Origin: Aureibaculum marinum
GTDB lineage: Bacteria > Bacteroidota > Bacteroidia > Flavobacteriales > Flavobacteriaceae
Assembly (NCBI RefSeq): GCF_003813905.1
Contig: NZ_RPFJ01000007.1
Location: 1 to 64,000 of the forward strand
DNA: 64,000 nucleotides
Reading direction: 5' to 3'
Positions 19,283-27,935 of the stretch are shown one piece after another; position 1 is the first letter of the stretch, and each line of letters starts with the position of its first letter. Below the pieces are notes generated by a model, which was not told the DNA's origin, did no database searches, and saw only the letters and a program-made list of their open reading frames with translations. The position numbers and the translations under genes were made by a program.

Positions 19283-20041
19283 TTACCTTGTAAAAACCAG
19301 CTGTTTTTCTGAAGACAAATTAGCGTCATAAGCATACCCTTCAACATCAAAACCTCTAAGTCCTTCAATAGTATCAACATCATTATCAATAATATATCGT
19401 ACCATATAGCCTCTAGCTAATTTAGCATACGTCATAATAGTTTTATACTCACCATTTTTTAAATCTTTAAAAACAGGAGTTATAATATCAGATTTTAATT
19501 CTTTCGGTTTTATAGCCTTAAAATACTCATTACTAGCCAAATTAATTACAGGCTCCCCTTCTTTTAACTCGTTATTTAGAGCTGTAGTAATAGAAGTATC
19601 CCAAAATTTATAAAGATTATCTTTTTTACCTACTTTTAATTTAGTTCCCATTTCTAATCGATAAGGTTGCATTAAATCTAATGGTTTTAACAACCCATAT
19701 TGCCCTGAAATTATTCTCAGTTTATCTTGTAACTGATCTAATTTATCTTCTGGCAACGTTTTTATAGCAATACCTTGAAAAACAGCTCCTGTAAAGGCAA
19801 AAATTGCTTGTTTAGAATTTTCTGGTGTAAATGGCAAACTCCATTGTTGATTTCGCTCAAAATTTAATTGCCCTAGACTTTCAGAAATATTCATTAACTT
19901 AGAGAGTTGTTTTGCACTTTTCTTTTTTAAAACAGAATTCAATTTTTCTGCCTGTTCTAAAAAAATTGGTTGAGAATATTTATTTGTAGAAACTTCTGAT
20001 TCAAAATCTAAAGATTTTGCTGGAGATATTATAATTTTCAT
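19283..20041 (-). CDS. yaaA: Peroxide stress protein YaaA
   Basis: A 252-residue member of the YaaA/DUF328 family, recognised from the start MKIIISPAKSLDFE, the central GAVFQGI, LRIISGQYGLLKPLDLMQPYRLEMGT (here in two parts: LRIISGQYGLLKPLD and LMQPYRLEMGT), and the end MTYAKLARGYMVRYII and GFDVEGYAYD. In Escherichia coli YaaA lowers intracellular free iron and oxidative damage during peroxide stress. The length is normal for the family. It is monocistronic, converging on the GHL10 gene and divergent from the S9 peptidase gene. Confidence 0.93.
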   Translation of the reverse strand: MKIIISPAKSLDFESEVSTNKYSQPIFLEQAEKLNSVLKKKSAKQLSKLMNISESLGQLNFERNQQWSLPFTPENSKQAIFAFTGAVFQGIAIKTLPEDKLDQLQDKLRIISGQYGLLKPLDLMQPYRLEMGTKLKVGKKDNLYKFWDTSITTALNNELKEGEPVINLASNEYFKAIKPKELKSDIITPVFKDLKNGEYKTIMTYAKLARGYMVRYIIDNDVDTIEGLRGFDVEGYAYDANLSSEKQLVFTR

Positions 20042-20337
20042 TTTAGTTCTTTTTTATATTGGTAAAAATACAACGCAAATTTTACTATTCAAATGCTTTG
20101 TTAATTTAATAATTGATGTAGATATAGAAAATATTTATACTCAAAAGACATACGCTATTCTTTAGCTATTTTATTAAAATTAAAGTAACTTCGTATCACT
20201 TTTACTGAGTAAAATCTAATAGCTATTTCTGATACCAAAAAGAAAATTATAAATTTACAACCTCTGTAAAAAACTAAATCCTCCTATAAAAAGTCATGAA
20301 CAAATTAGACAATCGCACAATAACAAAAGTTTTAATA

Positions 20338-22245
20338 ATGAAAAAATTACTTCTTCTTTTTATTTTAATACTAAGTAGTAGCTTAACCGTAGCCCAACAA
20401 AATATGACGCCAGAACTATTATGGCAAGTTAAACGTTTAGGGGTAATAGGTATTAATGCCGAAGGTTCAACACTATTTTATAGAGTAACTACCCCAAATA
20501 TTAAAGAAAATAACTTTGGGCACAAATACTATAAAATTCCAGTTACTGGAGGTACGGCCGTTGAAATACCAAAAGATGAGATTGGTGCCATAGACAAAAA
20601 CATTTCGCCTGATGGCAACTATATTTTATTTAACAAGGAAGTTCATCTTGAAAATATTAAAGGTAAATATATATATAAAGATTTAGAAAAATCAGATGTA
20701 TACATTTATTCTGACTTAGACATTCGGCATTGGGATACTTGGCAAAATGGCAGCTACAATCATGTATTCTATAAAAAAATAGATTCTGAAAATACAAATG
20801 GTACTGATATTATGCCTAATGAGCCATACCATAGCCCTCAACGTCCTTTTGGTGGTGACGAAGACTATATTTGGTCGCCTGATAGTAAAAACATTTACTA
20901 TGTAAGTAAAAAACTTAAAGGCAAAGCCTATGTTACCAGCACCAATACTGATATTTATAAATACAATATAGAGTCTAAAACCACTATAAATATTACTAAA
21001 GACAACAAAGGTTACGATACCAATCCAGCATTTTCTACAAAAGGGACGTTGGCGTGGTTACAAATGAAAACGGATGGTTACGAAAGTGATAAAAATGATA
21101 TTGTAGTTTTAAACAATGGTATTCAAATGAATTTAACTGAGCACTGGGATGGTACTGTTAACGGTTTTTTATGGAGTAATGATGGTAAAGACATTTATTT
21201 TACGGCACCAGTTAATGGAACCAAGCAACTCTTTAAAGTAAATTATCCTGGTAAAAAACGTATTGCTCCAGTAGTAGAACAACTTTCTGAAGGGCAATTT
21301 GACATCACTAGTATTATTGCTCAACATAAAAATACACTACTGGTTACTCGTACGGATATGAACCATGCTGCTGAGATTTATAGTTTTAATTTAAAAAACA
21401 AGAGTTTTAAACAAATAACAAATATTAATACTAAATTATACAGCAGCATTAATTTACCAAAAGTTGAAAAACGATATGTAACTACCACTGATGGTAAACA
21501 AATGTTAGTTTGGGTAATTTTACCTCCAAATTTTGATGCTACTAAAAAGTATCCTACTTTATTATATGCACAAGGTGGACCACAATCTCCATTATCACAA
21601 TTTTATTCGTACCGATGGAACTTCCAATTAATGGCCTCGCAAGGGTATATAATTGTAGCTCCTAACCGAAGAGGAATGCCTGGTCATGGTGTAGCATGGA
21701 ACGAAGCAATTAGTAAAGATTGGGGTGGTCAAGTTATGGACGATTACCTAACCGCAATTGATGAACTTGCAAAAGAACCTTATGTAGACAACAATCGTTT
21801 GGGTGCAATTGGTGCCAGTTTTGGAGGCTATTCAGTATTCTATTTAGCAGGAATACACAACAATAGATTTAAAACTTTTATTGCACATGATGGTGTTTTT
21901 GACACCCGCAGTATGTACGGAACCACAGAAGAATTATTCTTTGTAAACCATGATTTTGGAGGTGCTTATTGGGATAAAAATAATGATATAGCTCAAAAAG
22001 CGTATAATGAGTTTAATCCAATTACAAAAGTATCTGCATGGAATACACCCATTTTAATTATTCAAGGAGGTAAAGATTACCGTGTACCTATTGAACAAGG
22101 TTTAAGTGCTTATCAAGCGGCACAATTATTAGGCATAAAAAGTAAACTTTTATATTTTCCAGAAGAAAACCATTGGATTTTAACCCCTCAAAATGCTCTA
22201 ATTTGGCAACATGAATTTTATAAATGGCTAAAAGAAACGCTCTAA
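20338..22245 (+). CDS. S9 family peptidase (dipeptidyl/acylaminoacyl peptidase type)
   Basis: The ATG at 20338 is chosen because it places MKKLLLLFILILSSSLTVAQ, a clean signal peptide, at the N-terminus; an upstream ATG at 20296 would add 14 polar residues in front. The 635-residue product has an N-terminal beta-propeller (about 40-380, with YIWSPDSKNIYYVS and FLWSNDGKDIYF WD40-like blades) and a C-terminal alpha/beta hydrolase domain. The triad is Ser494 in GASFGGYS, Asp580 in GGKDYRVP and His612 in ENHWI. It would trim peptides in the periplasm. The following gene starts 32 bp later. Confidence 0.92.
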   Translation: MKKLLLLFILILSSSLTVAQQNMTPELLWQVKRLGVIGINAEGSTLFYRVTTPNIKENNFGHKYYKIPVTGGTAVEIPKDEIGAIDKNISPDGNYILFNKEVHLENIKGKYIYKDLEKSDVYIYSDLDIRHWDTWQNGSYNHVFYKKIDSENTNGTDIMPNEPYHSPQRPFGGDEDYIWSPDSKNIYYVSKKLKGKAYVTSTNTDIYKYNIESKTTINITKDNKGYDTNPAFSTKGTLAWLQMKTDGYESDKNDIVVLNNGIQMNLTEHWDGTVNGFLWSNDGKDIYFTAPVNGTKQLFKVNYPGKKRIAPVVEQLSEGQFDITSIIAQHKNTLLVTRTDMNHAAEIYSFNLKNKSFKQITNINTKLYSSINLPKVEKRYVTTTDGKQMLVWVILPPNFDATKKYPTLLYAQGGPQSPLSQFYSYRWNFQLMASQGYIIVAPNRRGMPGHGVAWNEAISKDWGGQVMDDYLTAIDELAKEPYVDNNRLGAIGASFGGYSVFYLAGIHNNRFKTFIAHDGVFDTRSMYGTTEELFFVNHDFGGAYWDKNNDIAQKAYNEFNPITKVSAWNTPILIIQGGKDYRVPIEQGLSAYQAAQLLGIKSKLLYFPEENHWILTPQNALIWQHEFYKWLKETL

Positions 22246-22277
22246 TAAACTTTCAACTATATTTTACCTCTATAAAA

Positions 22278-22814
22278 ATGAATAAAAAAGAACAAATTGA
22301 AATTCCTTTAAGTAAAAACAAATTGATATTAACATTGTTGGGTTCCATCACTTTTGTAGCAATTGGAATTTGGTTTTTGGTAAATTCATCTAAAACTAAC
22401 AGTCCAATTCTTAGCAATGAAACCTTTATTTTTATAATTGGCCTTATTGCAATTCTATTTTTTGGATTTATAGCAATAACTGTCATACGTAAACTTTTAG
22501 ACAAGAAACCTGGATTAATTATTAGCAAACAAGGTATTACTGATAATTCAAGTGGTGTGTCAGCAGGACTAATTCCTTGGACAGACATCCAAGAGATTAG
22601 AGCATTAAAAATTATGAACCAAAAATTTTTAATGTTTATTGTTAAAAACCCTCAAGATTATGTAGATAAAGTAACAAACCCTATAAAAAGAAATGCTATA
22701 AAAATGAATTTAAAAAGTTATGGTTCCCCTATTAGTATTTCTGCCAATAGTTTAAAAACAAACTTTGATAATTTACATAGGTTGCTACTAGAAAAAATGA
22801 CAGAGTATAAATAA
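22278..22814 (+). CDS. STM3941-like PH-fold membrane protein
   Basis: A 178-residue protein; the ATG at 22278 gives MNKKEQIEIPLSKNKL, whereas extending to 22224 would overlap the S9 gene. Two membrane helices (about 14-32 and 44-62) precede a cytosolic domain with GLIISKQGITDNSSGVSAG and IPWTDIQEI, the pattern of small bacterial PH-like domains seen in STM3941-type proteins. No function is established. It follows the S9 peptidase gene by 32 bp and may be co-transcribed. Confidence 0.6.
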   Translation: MNKKEQIEIPLSKNKLILTLLGSITFVAIGIWFLVNSSKTNSPILSNETFIFIIGLIAILFFGFIAITVIRKLLDKKPGLIISKQGITDNSSGVSAGLIPWTDIQEIRALKIMNQKFLMFIVKNPQDYVDKVTNPIKRNAIKMNLKSYGSPISISANSLKTNFDNLHRLLLEKMTEYK

Positions 22815-22865
22815 GATTTATTAAACACATAAGTATTAAATTTAATCCTAACTCAAAAATAAACT

Positions 22866-23078
22866 ATGAATTTAATTACCCCTATTCAACTTACATTAAT
22901 CTTAGGTGCTATTTAAATATTAACTATTGTTTAACTATAAGCTTTGGTAGATATTTTAAAAAGTAAATTTGAAGGAAATAATAAAATTGTATGGATAATT
23001 GTAGTTATTTTCCTAAACGTATTAGGAGCTCTTTTATATTTTACAATAGGAAGACAACAAAAAATCAAAAGCAAATGA
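22866..23078 (+). pseudogene. Decayed PLDc_N domain small membrane protein
   Basis: A single frame from ATG 22866 to TGA 23076-23078 reads as a typical two-helix PLDc_N (phospholipase D-nuclease N-terminal) protein: MNLITPIQLTLILGAI, then ALVDILKSKFEGNNKIVW, then IIVVIFLNVLGALLYF and TIGRQQKIKSK. It is broken by three in-frame stops at 22914-22916, 22932-22934 and 22938-22940, all at the end of the first helix. No frameshift is needed. The stop overlaps the next ATG as ATGA, so the old gene was coupled to the DUF4468 gene. The intact second half could still be translated from an internal start, which I cannot judge. Confidence 0.78.
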
Positions 23079-23614
23079 AGATAATTTTAACTATAACACT
23101 TTCAATTTTAATATCAAATCTATCAATTGGTCAAGAAATTCCTGAATTAAAATTAACACAAAACGGTGTAGAACCAATAGTAGTTCAAGTTGATAGTTTA
23201 ACTGCATCTGAAACATATAAAAATGCTTTAAACTGGGTGCAAGAAACATATAAAAACCCAAACAAAGTTCTTAAAGCTAATATTACAGATAAAAAAATTA
23301 GAATAGACGGATTTGCAACTGATGCGTGGTGGTATAAATCATTAGGTATCAGAAATTCTTACAATATGGAATATACAATTGAGATTTCATTTAAGGATGG
23401 ACGTTACCGATTTGAATACATAATTGGACAATTTTATATTGATGGTGGACAAAAAGTACTTTATGACTACAGAACTTTCTTCAAAAAAAATGGAGATGTT
23501 CGAAAATCATACAAAGATGCTGTTCCTAGTTTAGAATTAACAATGAATAGTCTTTCAAAATCTTTCTATAATTATGTAACAGGCAAAACAACAGAAAAAG
23601 ATTCTGATTGGTAA
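23075..23614 (+). CDS. DUF4468 domain secreted protein
   Basis: The ATG at 23075 gives a clean signal peptide (MKIILTITLSILISNLSIGQ); a longer frame from 22991 would put 28 residues translated from the PLDc_N remnant in front and is rejected. The 179-residue product has the DUF4468 (TBP-like fold) pattern: TYKNALNWVQETYKNP, KIRIDGFATDAWW, and the paired strands YTIEISFKDGRYRFEY. The family is common in Bacteroidota and has no known function. The gene lay in the same transcript as the decayed PLDc_N gene (ATGA overlap). Confidence 0.72.
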   Translation: MKIILTITLSILISNLSIGQEIPELKLTQNGVEPIVVQVDSLTASETYKNALNWVQETYKNPNKVLKANITDKKIRIDGFATDAWWYKSLGIRNSYNMEYTIEISFKDGRYRFEYIIGQFYIDGGQKVLYDYRTFFKKNGDVRKSYKDAVPSLELTMNSLSKSFYNYVTGKTTEKDSDW

Positions 23615-23676
23615 TTAAAGAATAGTAACACCAAGATCAAAAAACCTTTAATCACTTATTAATATATTCAACCAAA

Positions 23677-23708
23677 TTTGTTAATTTATGTTAAATTATT
23701 TAAATTTG
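23677..23708 (+). promoter_or_regulatory. Candidate Bacteroidota promoter for the HSDR_N gene
   Basis: TTTG at 23677-23680, 20 bp, TAAATTTG at 23701-23708: an excellent match to the consensus. It predicts a leader of roughly 135 nt before the ATG at 23849. Confidence 0.55.
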
Positions 23709-23733
23709 GGAACATGTCGCTAAATAAATCTCC

Positions 23734-23754
23734 TACTTCAACCCAATTGAAGTA
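23734..23754 (+). other. Hairpin in the leader of the HSDR_N gene
   Basis: Perfect 8-bp inverted repeat TACTTCAA (23734-23741) and TTGAAGTA (23747-23754) with a CCCAA loop, downstream of the candidate promoter and without a T-run. Could be an RNA hairpin or a protein-binding site. Confidence 0.4.
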
Positions 23755-23848
23755 CCTTCTCATTTTAGCTATTTAAATTATGAATATAATCAAGATGTAT
23801 TAAAGTGAACATTACAAATCATCTAAAAAACTAACTAAAAACAAAAAC

Positions 23849-24904
23849 ATGGAATTACATAGTCAACTAAAAGGGCTTTCAGAAAAAGTAGACCAGCTGA
23901 AAGACAAAATCGACACAGAAGAATCAACTAAACACGCTTTTACCCTACCATTTATTAATATTTTAGGTTATGACACTTTCAACCCTACTGAAGTTGTACC
24001 TGAATTTACAGCTGATTTAGGAATGAAAAAGGGAGAAAAAGTTGATTATGCTATATTTCAAAATGGAAATCCAATTCTAATCATAGAGTGTAAACATTGG
24101 AAACAAAATTTAGATGTGCATAATTCACAACTTTTTAGATATTTCCACGTAACCAAAACCCGTTTTGCACTTTTGACAAATGGAATTCAATATAGATTTT
24201 ATACAGATTTGGATGAAACAAACAAAATGGATGAAAAACCTTTTTTGGAATTTGATATTACTAAACTTAAAGAAAGTACTGTCAAAGAAATTGAGAAGTT
24301 CCATAAATCAAAATTTGACATTTCATCAATTGTTGACAATGCAAGTAATTTAAAATATACTCGTGAAATTAAATCTCTGATTAATCAAGAAATTACGGCC
24401 CCCTCTCAAAGCTTTGTAAAACTATTTGCGAACAGAGCTTATAGCGGACGACTAACTTCAAAGGTATTAGAAGAATTCACAGAAATTGTAAATAAGGCTT
24501 TTAACCAAATTATAAGTGAAAGAGTGAATGACAGACTGAATTCTGCATTGAATAAAGAACAGGAAAAACAGCAAGCTGAAGAGAATGTTGAGGATCTGCC
24601 GAAAAGTAAGATTGAAACAACGGAAGAGGAATTAGAAGGCTATCAAATTGTTGTTGCTATTTTGCGAAGACAAATTAGTAGAGATAGAATTGCTTATCGT
24701 GATACACAATCATATTTTGGAGTTTTATTAGATAACAACAACAGAAAACCAATTTGTCGACTACATTTAAACGGTGGAGTTAAGTATATCAGTCTGTTTG
24801 ACCAAGACAAAAATGAAAAACGAGAAAAAATCAATTCAGTTGACGATATTTACCTCTTCGAACAACAACTCTTAAATACGGTGAGGTTTTATGACAACAA
24901 TTAA
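23849..24904 (+). CDS. Orphan type I restriction enzyme R N-terminal (HSDR_N) domain protein
   Basis: A 351-residue protein without helicase motifs, far shorter than a true HsdR (about 1000 residues). A coiled coil opens it (residues 1-24). Residues 25-125 form a PD-(D/E)XK nuclease-like core: Asp66 in KVDYAIF, then Glu80-x-Lys82 in ILIIECKHW, spaced as in HSDR_N_2. A Gln/Glu-rich hinge (about 235-262) leads to a C-terminal domain of about 85 residues with GYQIVVAILRRQI and CRLHLNGGVKYI. No HsdM, HsdS or methylase gene is near. Such orphans are often found in mobile or defence regions; DNA cleavage is not shown. Preceded by its own candidate promoter. Confidence 0.75.
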   Translation: MELHSQLKGLSEKVDQLKDKIDTEESTKHAFTLPFINILGYDTFNPTEVVPEFTADLGMKKGEKVDYAIFQNGNPILIIECKHWKQNLDVHNSQLFRYFHVTKTRFALLTNGIQYRFYTDLDETNKMDEKPFLEFDITKLKESTVKEIEKFHKSKFDISSIVDNASNLKYTREIKSLINQEITAPSQSFVKLFANRAYSGRLTSKVLEEFTEIVNKAFNQIISERVNDRLNSALNKEQEKQQAEENVEDLPKSKIETTEEELEGYQIVVAILRRQISRDRIAYRDTQSYFGVLLDNNNRKPICRLHLNGGVKYISLFDQDKNEKREKINSVDDIYLFEQQLLNTVRFYDNN

Positions 24905-25244
24905 AAACAAAAAGTTGGAGAGTTTGCAGATATTATAATAAATCATATCGAAAAATCAAACTTAGAATTATAAAATATTCAATTAGAACTTTAAACTTAT
25001 TTAAAATTCATAAAATTGAAATTCTTAGAAATGTATTAAAATAAGTACTATTTAGAATATTGCACAAATATTAAAAACATCTATTTAGTCGAATAATCAA
25101 CCTGATCTAGAATTTTCTTACCTCTAAAAAAAACTAAATAAAACAAACAAACGTTAAATAAATATTAAGCAAAGCCTTTGAGAGCTCTCATAACGCTAGG
25201 CTAAAACCATGAAAAAATTTGTATAATTTCTAAACATATTTATT
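24905..25244. other. Non-coding gap with a 12-bp palindrome
   Basis: 340 bp without a credible gene; very A/T-rich. The only notable site is a perfect palindrome TGAGAGCTCTCA at 25179-25190, inside GCCT...AGGC arms (25174-25201) in a locally GC-richer stretch. No significant homology can be assigned by eye. Confidence 0.5.
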
Positions 25245-25901
25245 ATGCACTTATTTAAACCCAATACAATCATTATTAAAATAAGTTTATTATTCTTATG
25301 CTTAAATAGCTATACTTTTTCATATTCACAAGACATTATCACTAAGATAAATGGCGAAAAAATAAAAGCTAAAGTTGAATTAATTGAAAAAGATGAAATC
25401 AAGTATAAAAGGTACAATCATTTAGATGGACCATCATATATCATGGAAAAAAATAATATCAATAAAATAGTATTTGAAAATGGAATTATAAAATCATTTG
25501 GTAATGACATAAGTGATATTGATATTAAAATTGAAGAAACAAAAGAATTAATTATAAATACAATTAACAAACATGGTTTTGAAAGAAATAGCTTTAAAGA
25601 AAAATACAAAGCTTCTTTTGAAGGAGATTATTTAAAATTAATAGTTTTAGATAAAAAAGGAATTGCCAAGTCAAAGGAAGGTATATTATATGATTTTTCA
25701 AATGTCTATAAGTTTCATAATGTTTCAGAAAGATCAGATAAAAAAGCTTTTGTCAATGTCTGGGTTTCAATGTTGGCAGATAAAGCAAGTAATACATGGC
25801 AGAAACACAAATTAATTATGAGAGTTGATGGAATACCAGAAGCTTATTCAATTTTAAAAGCTTTAAAACAGTATAACAAATTATTATTAACTAAAAATTA
25901 A
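25245..25901 (+). CDS. Hypothetical secreted protein
   Basis: A 218-residue protein I do not recognise by name. Residues 1-29 are a signal peptide (hydrophobic 9-24, ending FSYSQD). The first mature stretch, IITKINGEKIKAKVELIEKDEIKYKRYN followed by GPSYIMEKNNINKIVFENG (given as two pieces of one motif), is a beta pattern seen in many Bacteroidota exported proteins of unknown role. The second half (about 95-210) is a mixed alpha/beta domain. It is flanked by a non-coding gap and a clear terminator, so it is monocistronic. Confidence 0.6.
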   Translation: MHLFKPNTIIIKISLLFLCLNSYTFSYSQDIITKINGEKIKAKVELIEKDEIKYKRYNHLDGPSYIMEKNNINKIVFENGIIKSFGNDISDIDIKIEETKELIINTINKHGFERNSFKEKYKASFEGDYLKLIVLDKKGIAKSKEGILYDFSNVYKFHNVSERSDKKAFVNVWVSMLADKASNTWQKHKLIMRVDGIPEAYSILKALKQYNKLLLTKN

Positions 25902-25921
25902 ACTACTAATTAATAAGTGTT

Positions 25922-25957
25922 AAAAACTCAGGATTGAATTCAATCTTGAGTTTTTTT
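25922..25957 (+). terminator. Rho-independent terminator
   Basis: Inverted repeat AAAACTCAGGATTG / CAATCTTGAGTTTT around AATT, with one G-T pair, followed by T7. It ends transcription of the hypothetical secreted protein gene 20 bp after its stop. Confidence 0.85.
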
Positions 25958-26016
25958 ATTTTATTAATTTTAAACTTTACACATTGATTAAAATTGAGTA
26001 GCATCACTAGAAAAAA

Positions 26017-26811
26017 ATGAATTTAATATATTTTATACTTTATCTAATACTAGTAGTTTTAATTACTTATCTGTTTTTAAAAAGACTAGGCAAACTTGGC
26101 TGTATGTCTATCGGATATATCGCTATACTTATATTCAGTATTACTTCTCTTACTTTTGCATCTTGGTTTTTTATGTACACCAGTTTAAAAGATATTTATT
26201 TAGTTTCTACAACAGGTAAAATATACCAAGCCTCAGTTGTAAGTTATACCGAAGAAGAACGTTATGACTCTGACGATAATAGATATTATACCATGTATAA
26301 ACCAACGGTTCAATTTACCACTGAATCAGGTAAAGTAATAGAAAAAACTCTAGATTTTTCTACATCAGACCTTAAAATAGGCGATACCTATAAAATCAAT
26401 TATAACAAATCAAATGATAGTGTAATTACACTAGGTTTTACATTGGTAATGAAACTTGTAGGTTCCTTTATTTTTTTCTTTATTCTTACCATTCTCTCAA
26501 TTGGAATAGTAAAATATGCTTTAGGCCATAACCTAGAGAAATTTATTAATTTTTCTTCTAAAGCAGGTGTTTATTTCTTTATTCCCTTTTTAATGATTGG
26601 ATTTAATATACTGTTAATTTATGGAATATTTTATGGTAATAAAGTACCTTGGTACATTACTTTATTATTAATCTTTTTCTCCGTAATGCTTGCTCTAGGA
26701 ACTTGGGGATATTTTATAAAGGTATTTTCTAAAGATAAACCTAAATTAAAACGAACATCTCCTAACAAATGGATTAGTAATTTAAAAAAGTTTAAAAACC
26801 CAACTAATTAA
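26017..26811 (+). CDS. DUF3592 membrane protein
   Basis: A 264-residue protein with four to five membrane helices (about 2-20, 28-52, 148-172, 187-208, 213-235). Between the second and third lies an extracytoplasmic beta domain of about 85 residues, IYQASVVSYTEEERYDSDD to YKINYNKSNDSVITLG, the DUF3592 pattern with its conserved Y-x-P-T-V-x-F (YKPTVQF). The function is unknown. Neighbours: a terminator upstream and the convergent AraC-type regulator gene 44 bp downstream. Confidence 0.7.
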   Translation: MNLIYFILYLILVVLITYLFLKRLGKLGCMSIGYIAILIFSITSLTFASWFFMYTSLKDIYLVSTTGKIYQASVVSYTEEERYDSDDNRYYTMYKPTVQFTTESGKVIEKTLDFSTSDLKIGDTYKINYNKSNDSVITLGFTLVMKLVGSFIFFFILTILSIGIVKYALGHNLEKFINFSSKAGVYFFIPFLMIGFNILLIYGIFYGNKVPWYITLLLIFFSVMLALGTWGYFIKVFSKDKPKLKRTSPNKWISNLKKFKNPTN

Positions 26812-26855
26812 ATTTTTAAAATAGTATTAAGTACAATTAGCTTTTAAGTTTCTTA

Positions 26856-27779
26856 TCAAGTAGAAATAGATTTTTTAAACTGTTGTGGTGTCATCATTTC
26901 CATTTTTTTAAATTGCCTATAAAAATAACTGGTATTATTAAAACCAGATTTAATAGCAATTTCAGACATCTGAAAACTTTTTTTCTCCTTAATTAATTTT
27001 TTAGAAAACTTTATTTTTTCAGAATTAATATAATCTATTGGAGAAATACCTAAGGTATTTTTAAACTTTTTATGAAAATGAGAAGTGCTCATACATGCTT
27101 TTTCAGCCAGCATATCTACAGTAATATCCTTATTAGTTAAGTTCTCTTTTATAAACTGAACAACTTGGCCAATTCGAGTATCGTTTAAAACATTTTGTGA
27201 GTCGTTTAAAATTAAAGCCTTGGCTTTAGTTTGAAGCAATCGTATAATTAATTCTTGAATCATTAAGTCTAACAATACATCTTTAGATCTATTATTATTG
27301 GTAAATGTATATACCAAACGTTCTACCAAATGATTTACAGCATGATTATTTTTTAGATGAGAACTGTTTGCATCCAATTCCCAATTATTATTTTCATTTT
27401 CAATAGCAACATAATTATTAAAATTTAAAACAACATCACTAATTTTCTTTTCATCTATACCCAAAGCCAAACATTGCGTTGGGTCATTTTCACTAGCCAC
27501 AGGAAAATCAATTACCATTGGTTTACTCCTTGGCATTACCACAGACTCACCCGGAAAAAAATCAAAACTGGGCCAACCTTCCAAATGCATTATTTTTTTT
27601 CCAGTAAGCATACTAGCAATTACAGGAAAGTCAAAAGTAAGTTTTACTTTTTCTGCAACTTTATGCGTTTCAAAAATGTTTAACTCCGCATATTCAGCAC
27701 TATAAGTAGTTCTGTTTTCTACTAAAGTAGTTATTTTTCTATTGCTTTTATGTGAATTTAAGAGCTTTCCCACACACAA
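26856..27779 (-). CDS. AraC-type transcriptional regulator with AraC_N ligand domain
   Basis: A 307-residue protein. Residues about 22-180 match the AraC_N effector domain (RTTYSAEYAELNIFE, PVIASMLTGKKIMHLEG, FFPGESVVMPRSKPM), and 205-305 hold two helix-turn-helix units (ITVDMLAEKACMSTSHFHKKF; MSEIAIKSGFNNTSYFYRQFKK, the AraC family signature). The frame is closed upstream by TAA at 27795-27797 and has no ATG before residue 58, so a non-ATG start is needed: TTG 27779 or GTG 27773. It is divergent from the aldehyde dehydrogenase gene, and two direct repeats lie between them, making it the likely regulator of that gene. Confidence 0.88.
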   Translation of the reverse strand: MCVGKLLNSHKSNRKITTLVENRTTYSAEYAELNIFETHKVAEKVKLTFDFPVIASMLTGKKIMHLEGWPSFDFFPGESVVMPRSKPMVIDFPVASENDPTQCLALGIDEKKISDVVLNFNNYVAIENENNNWELDANSSHLKNNHAVNHLVERLVYTFTNNNRSKDVLLDLMIQELIIRLLQTKAKALILNDSQNVLNDTRIGQVVQFIKENLTNKDITVDMLAEKACMSTSHFHKKFKNTLGISPIDYINSEKIKFSKKLIKEKKSFQMSEIAIKSGFNNTSYFYRQFKKMEMMTPQQFKKSIST

Positions 27780-27813
27780 TGATACAAAAAATATTTAAAA
27801 AAATAGATATGTT

Positions 27814-27846
27814 CAGTTTATTAATAAATATGTTCAATAATTTCTA
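27814..27846 (+). promoter_or_regulatory. Candidate AraC operator: two 12-bp direct repeats spaced 21 bp
   Basis: TAGATATGTTCA (27814-27825) and TAAATATGTTCA (27835-27846) differ at one base and start exactly 21 bp apart, two DNA turns, the spacing of classic AraC half-sites. A near-consensus -7 element, TACTTTTA, lies 12 bp downstream at 27859-27866 and lacks a good -33 box, as expected for an activator-dependent promoter. Confidence 0.62.
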
Positions 27847-27935
27847 ATATCGAAATAATACTTTTATAAAAATGAATTATCCACAAAATAACAGGAATTC
27901 ATTATCATATTATTAATCACTAAAAAAATATATTT

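Noticed and set aside
20296-20337. Upstream start for the S9 peptidase
   Set aside because: It would put 14 polar residues before a perfect signal peptide; ATG 20338 fits better.
22991-23074. N-terminal extension of the DUF4468 protein
   Set aside because: These bases are better explained, in another frame, as the second half of the PLDc_N remnant; ATG 23075 gives a signal peptide.
23849-24904. Complete type I restriction system
   Set aside because: No helicase motor, methylase or specificity gene is in the region; only the N-terminal nuclease-like domain is present.
25171-25201. Integron attC site
   Set aside because: GCCT/AGGC arms are suggestive, but the required AAC/GTT core pairs are not in place and no integrase or cassette array is seen.
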